The notes under the pieces were generated by a model. That model did not search any database. It had not been told where the DNA came from and was given only the letters and a program-made list of their open reading frames with translations. From Spirosoma profusum (lineage in GTDB: Bacteria; Bacteroidota; Bacteroidia; Cytophagales; Spirosomataceae), in assembly GCF_014699005.1 (NCBI RefSeq), contig NZ_JACWZY010000001.1, positions 310,001 through 374,000 on the forward strand: DNA of 64,000 bases, given 5' to 3'. Position 1 is the first letter of the stretch, and each line of letters begins with the position of its first letter. This document shows, one piece after another, positions 60,352-64,000 of this stretch. Made by a program: the position numbers and the translations under genes.

Positions 60352-62805
60352 TTATTCACTTCGTAAACTTTTAACCGGGTTCACTAACGCGGCTTTGATA
60401 GACTGAAAACTCACCGTCAGTAGCGCAACAAGCACGGTCAGTAAGCCTGCGAGGGCAAACATCCACCATTCAATATTAATCTTAAAGGCGAATCCTTCCA
60501 GCCATTTGTTCATGGCCCACCAGGCAAGTGGGCTGGCAATGATCAGAGCAATCAGCACGAGCACCACAAAATCTTTAGAAAGTAGCCCTACAATACTCGA
60601 AACCGACGCACCCAGCACTTTCCGGATGCCAATTTCTTTGGTTTTCTGTTGAGTTACCAGCGATACAAGTCCATACAAGCCCAGGCAGGAAATCAGCACG
60701 GTTAGTATAGCAAAGTAGCTGATGAGTCGGCTGAGCCGCTGCTCGCGTTCGTAAAGCTGAGCAAGACGTTGATCAACAAACTGGTAACTGAATCCTTTTT
60801 CCGGGAAATACCGATCCCATTCCTGCTGTATGAATTTCAGCGTTTCGGCTTTATTCTGGGCCTGGATTTTGATGGAAAACAACGACAGTCGGGGCTGGTC
60901 GATGGTCAGCATCATGCTGGCAATTGGGTTTTGCAGCGACTGATTATGGAAATCATGCAATACACCAACAATCTTGCCTTCCTTGCCCTCCAGATTTACC
61001 GATTTACCAATGGCTTCCGCTGGCGATTTCCATCCGAACTGCTTCACGCCGGTTTCGTTAATTAGAAAAGCAGAGGTTCGGTCGGTCGGGTAGGTTTCGG
61101 AAAAATCCCGCCCTGCCACAAACTTCAGCCCGTACGTTTGGGCAAAGTTGTGGTCGACGCCCATCGCACCAATAAACAGATTGTCTTCGGGTTTGTGGCC
61201 TTCCGGTACTACGTTCCGTCGGACGGCTCCTTCGCCCATTTGTCGGGTGGAAAGTGTAACCTGCTGAATCTGTGGGTTTTTGAGCAGAATTTCCCGGAAT
61301 GTACGGAGCCGCTGATACGTACTGTCGTTGCGGTCAGCGAATACATTCGTGATACGTTCATTGCGTGTATTGGCCGTAATGATAAGATCTTTATCAAATC
61401 CCAGCGACTGATTCTGCATATACCGGAGCTGTTGAAACGCTACTACCGTGCCGATAATCAGCGCAATAGACGCTACGAACTGCACACCCAGTAACACCTG
61501 ACGTATCGCTCCTCCTTTGGCTTTCCCACCAACAAAACTACCTTTTAACGTAGCAATAGGCTGAAACTGCGACACAAAAAAGGCCGGATAACTGCCCGAT
61601 AATAAACCAGTTAGCAGTGCAATCGCTATAAATCCTACGAATAACGAGCCATCCGAAAATAGATACCTAATGGTCAGATGCTTCCCGGTCAGATTGTTCA
61701 GGATGGGTAGTAAAAGCCCAATAAATACAAATGAAAAGGCTAAAGCAATCACACTCAGCAGCAACGATTCGCCCAAAAACTGGGCAATCAATTGTTGTTT
61801 TTCACTGCCCAATACTTTTCGAATGCCCACTTCTTTCGCTCGTTTCAGGGAGCGGGCCGTCGATAGGTTCACAAAATTGATACAGGCAATCAGCAGGGTC
61901 ATCAGCGCAATGCCGATAAACACATACAGATACGTAATACTTCCGGCAGGCTCTGGTGGTACCTGGGCATCTGAACGTAGATGAAAGTCACGCATTGGCT
62001 CCAGTTTGTAGACGATGTCTTTGGCAAACTGCTTGTTAGCGTATGTCAACAGAAATCGCGGAAAGCGGGCGTTTACCGTCTCGGGCGACTTGCCGGGACG
62101 TAGCAATACGTAGGTGTATCCGTGTGAAATCACCCAATTCTGTGGCAGATTCTGCCGAACAGTTTCGCTTTCGGTGGCAAACATTGTATCGTAGTTGGCC
62201 AGCAGGTCGATGTGAATGTGCGAGTTATCCGGGAACGCATCGACCACGCCCGTCACACGTAGCGGATAACGCCCTTCATATAGCAGCGTTTTGCCGAGCG
62301 GATTTTGCTGGCCGAAATATTTAGTGGCTATTTCGTCCGTAATTACTACGGTAAACTTATCACGTAGCGCCGTAGCCGGATTCCCTTGCCGAAAATGAAA
62401 CGTGAAAATGTTGAGCAGGGATGGGTCGCCGAAGAAAAAACGTTCTTCATCGTATTTAATCGTTTGATCGCCCGCCTGACGGTTGGTTACTTCAAGTGTC
62501 GTGCGGCTCTGAAAGAGTCTCGCCGATGTTTCAATCTCCGAGAAATTAGCAGGTAGTAGCAGAGAAGGCGGAGGTGGCGTCAGGGCCAAAGGCTGTTCAA
62601 CACCGGCGAATTTAGGCAGGTACGTAACGCGATAAATCCGGTCGGCCTTCTGCTGGAACGTATCGTAGCTAAGTTCGTGTCGCACAAACAGCAGGATCAG
62701 AAAACAGCATGTTAACCCGACTGTCAGTCCAATAATGTTGATAAGTGAAAAGGCTTTCTGACGTAGCAGATTTCTCCAGGCGATTTTAAGGTAGTTTGTG
62801 AGCAT
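60352..62805 (-). CDS. ABC transporter permease 18, MacB/FtsX type (817 aa)
   Basis: Starts MLTNYLKIAWRNLLRQKAFS. First FtsX core: ACINFVNLSTARSLKRAKEV with GIRKVLGSEKQQLIAQ. The second periplasmic domain is longer than usual (insert around NERITNVFADRNDSTYQRL) with motif FVAGRDF, then QFGW and VGVLHDFHNQSLQNPIASM. Second FtsX core KEIGIRKVLGASVSSIVGLL preceded by SCLGLYGLVSLVTQQK. Tail NPVKSLRSE. It is 33 nt downstream of permease 19 on the same strand, so they are probably one unit. The end of nested repeat C3 lies 5 nt past its stop. Confidence 0.95.
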   Translation of the reverse strand: MLTNYLKIAWRNLLRQKAFSLINIIGLTVGLTCCFLILLFVRHELSYDTFQQKADRIYRVTYLPKFAGVEQPLALTPPPPSLLLPANFSEIETSARLFQSRTTLEVTNRQAGDQTIKYDEERFFFGDPSLLNIFTFHFRQGNPATALRDKFTVVITDEIATKYFGQQNPLGKTLLYEGRYPLRVTGVVDAFPDNSHIHIDLLANYDTMFATESETVRQNLPQNWVISHGYTYVLLRPGKSPETVNARFPRFLLTYANKQFAKDIVYKLEPMRDFHLRSDAQVPPEPAGSITYLYVFIGIALMTLLIACINFVNLSTARSLKRAKEVGIRKVLGSEKQQLIAQFLGESLLLSVIALAFSFVFIGLLLPILNNLTGKHLTIRYLFSDGSLFVGFIAIALLTGLLSGSYPAFFVSQFQPIATLKGSFVGGKAKGGAIRQVLLGVQFVASIALIIGTVVAFQQLRYMQNQSLGFDKDLIITANTRNERITNVFADRNDSTYQRLRTFREILLKNPQIQQVTLSTRQMGEGAVRRNVVPEGHKPEDNLFIGAMGVDHNFAQTYGLKFVAGRDFSETYPTDRTSAFLINETGVKQFGWKSPAEAIGKSVNLEGKEGKIVGVLHDFHNQSLQNPIASMMLTIDQPRLSLFSIKIQAQNKAETLKFIQQEWDRYFPEKGFSYQFVDQRLAQLYEREQRLSRLISYFAILTVLISCLGLYGLVSLVTQQKTKEIGIRKVLGASVSSIVGLLSKDFVVLVLIALIIASPLAWWAMNKWLEGFAFKINIEWWMFALAGLLTVLVALLTVSFQSIKAALVNPVKSLRSE

Positions 62806-62838
62806 AGGAGTAAGGGTAGGGAAGTGCTTTATAAAACT

Positions 62839-64000
62839 TCACTCACTACGTAACGATTTGACCGGATTCGTTAACGCGGCTTTGATGCTCTGAAAACTGA
62901 CGGTGAGCAAGGCTACACCGACCGCTACTAAACCAGCCACTAAGAATACCCACCATTGGATGTCGATCTTATAGGCGAAATCGCTCAGCCATTGATGCAT
63001 AGCCCACCAGGCAATCGGCGAGGCAATAATAATAGCGACCACGACCAGTTTCAGGAAATCTCTAGAAAGCAACGTAACGATACTGCCTACCGACGCGCCT
63101 AACACTTTCCGAACGCCAATTTCTTTGGTACGTTGCTCTGCTGTGAAGGCCGCCAAGCCAAACAGACCCAGGCAGGCAATCAGAATCGCCAAAGCCGAAA
63201 AGACCAGAACAACCTGAGCAGTACGTTGTTCGGAGCGATAAAGCGTGTTCAGGAAATCATCCAGAAATGTGAACTCGAACGCTGAATTGGGCAAGTCTTT
63301 CTGGAAGATACGTTCCAGTTGACGCATGGTTTCGGGGAGTTGTGCCGTTCGGGTCTTGACCAATAGATACGGACGCCATTCGGAATCGTTGTTATGAAAA
63401 CCATACGCACCAATGGGCGTGTGCAATGACTGGAAGTGGAAATCGTCAACCACCCCTACAATTTCGGCTCGGTCCCAGCCAAACACATTATGCGCTTTCT
63501 GGCCAATGGCTTTTTCAGGTGTATAGCCTAAGTAATCAACCGCCGTTTTGTTCAGCACGATTTGCACGGTGGTATCTTTCGCATCTTTCACGGCGGGTAA
63601 CGACTTGCCAGCGAGCAGTTTTAATCCCAATGTCTCAATCACCTGCTGATCGGCTCGGTTGGTTGTAATAGCCATGCCTGAGGTCGGGTTCGCTGCATTT
63701 TGAACATCGGGTTTAGCGAGCGTTCGGCCACTGCCACCGTTGCCCGGATACGCCTGAACGCGCGACACCTCCACGACGCTGCTCATGGCGCGATAGTCAT
63801 TCATCAGGGCGTCAAGCTGTTTGTTGTCGCGCGTTCCGGCTGTTGTTATGGATACTACCTGTGTCGGTTCGTAGCCTAATTTTTGTGTCTGAATGAATGT
63901 CAATTGCTGGTAGAAAATGGCTGTGCAAACGATTAATATCACCGAAGCCGCAAATTGAATCACCACCAGCGACCGCCGGAACAAACCCGCTCCCGACTGA
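62839..64000 (-). CDS. ABC transporter permease 19, C-terminal half only (cut by window edge)
   Basis: The frame has no stop up to 64000 and reads QSGAGLFRRSLVVIQFAASV at the edge, which is the middle TM helix of the paralogs. The N-terminal half therefore lies beyond the window, and the in-frame TTG at 63984 is not the real start. What is present is the second half: TM helix, periplasmic domain with LLAGKSL (Lys replacing Arg) and VGVVDDFHFQSLHTPIGAY, then FtsX core KEIGVRKVLGASVGSIVTLL and tail NPVKSLRSE. It is the likely upstream partner of permease 18. The array clearly continues past this edge. Confidence 0.93.
   Translation of the reverse strand, partial: QSGAGLFRRSLVVIQFAASVILIVCTAIFYQQLTFIQTQKLGYEPTQVVSITTAGTRDNKQLDALMNDYRAMSSVVEVSRVQAYPGNGGSGRTLAKPDVQNAANPTSGMAITTNRADQQVIETLGLKLLAGKSLPAVKDAKDTTVQIVLNKTAVDYLGYTPEKAIGQKAHNVFGWDRAEIVGVVDDFHFQSLHTPIGAYGFHNNDSEWRPYLLVKTRTAQLPETMRQLERIFQKDLPNSAFEFTFLDDFLNTLYRSEQRTAQVVLVFSALAILIACLGLFGLAAFTAEQRTKEIGVRKVLGASVGSIVTLLSRDFLKLVVVAIIIASPIAWWAMHQWLSDFAYKIDIQWWVFLVAGLVAVGVALLTVSFQSIKAALTNPVKSLRSE

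Noticed and set aside
63982-63984. TTG as start of permease 19
   Set aside because: The frame is open to the window edge and the preceding residues continue the family pattern, so the gene is simply truncated by the window.

Overview
The window looks like chromosomal DNA of a Bacteroidota member of the Cytophagales, most like Spirosoma. This is inferred from the gene families (DUF4097 pairs, DUF2911, DUF5020, OmpA/PA14, 800-residue MacB/FtsX permeases, Uma2 proteins), a near-balanced base composition, weak Shine-Dalgarno sequences and TAnnTTTG-type promoter boxes. No rRNA, tRNA, CRISPR array, transposase or phage gene was seen.

The dominant feature is an array of 19 paralogous ABC-transporter permeases, all on the minus strand (1092-3497, 4163-6526, 14118-23990 with four, 26275-28644, 29699-45365 with six, 48368-58879 with four, 60352-64000 with two, the last cut by the window edge). 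Each full copy is about 780-820 residues and is an internal duplication: TM helix, MacB-type periplasmic domain, FtsX membrane domain, then TM helix, second periplasmic domain and second FtsX domain. No ATPase (Walker A or LSGGQ), membrane-fusion protein or TolC gene is present, so the permeases must use ATPases encoded elsewhere. Their ends (usually NPVKSLRSE) are almost invariant while the periplasmic domains differ widely.

Region by region (genes on minus unless stated): 1-975 secreted PA14/OmpA protein (partial); 1092-6526 two permeases and a small unknown protein; 6827-11231 an apparent operon of ECF sigma factor, zinc-finger/HEAT anti-sigma factor, two DUF4097 proteins and a serine hydrolase; 11471-12043 small secreted protein; 12475-14064 (+) lipoprotein; 14118-23990 four permeases; 24300-25988 formaldehyde dehydrogenase and a GlcG-like protein; 26275-45365 seven permeases with a second copy of the small secreted protein (29103-29684), an 86-residue unknown and a plus-strand Uma2 gene; 45623-48178 DUF5020 protein, a plus-strand membrane protein gene broken by an in-frame TAG, and an unknown; 48368-64000 six permeases with a second plus-strand Uma2 gene and a DUF2911 protein.

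Two non-coding layers stand out. First, four permeases (starts 6526, 21384, 23990, 45365) and the small secreted protein at 11471-12043 share a promoter layout: a sigma-54-like -24/-12 box (best copy TGGCAAGGCATTTGCG) with a TGTCCG-N4-CGGACA dyad centred 62-73 bp upstream of the -24 GG. This suggests one sigma-54 enhancer-binding regulator controls part of the array. Second, the gaps are packed with inverted repeats of several families: about 95-115 bp units with palindromic ends, 38-63 bp-arm hairpins, and one nested repeat. One family appears to have rewritten the C-termini of two permeases (SLNQD instead of SLRSE).

My reading is an expanded, partly co-regulated envelope transport system of unknown substrate. 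The substrate, partner ATPases and regulator cannot be determined from this window.
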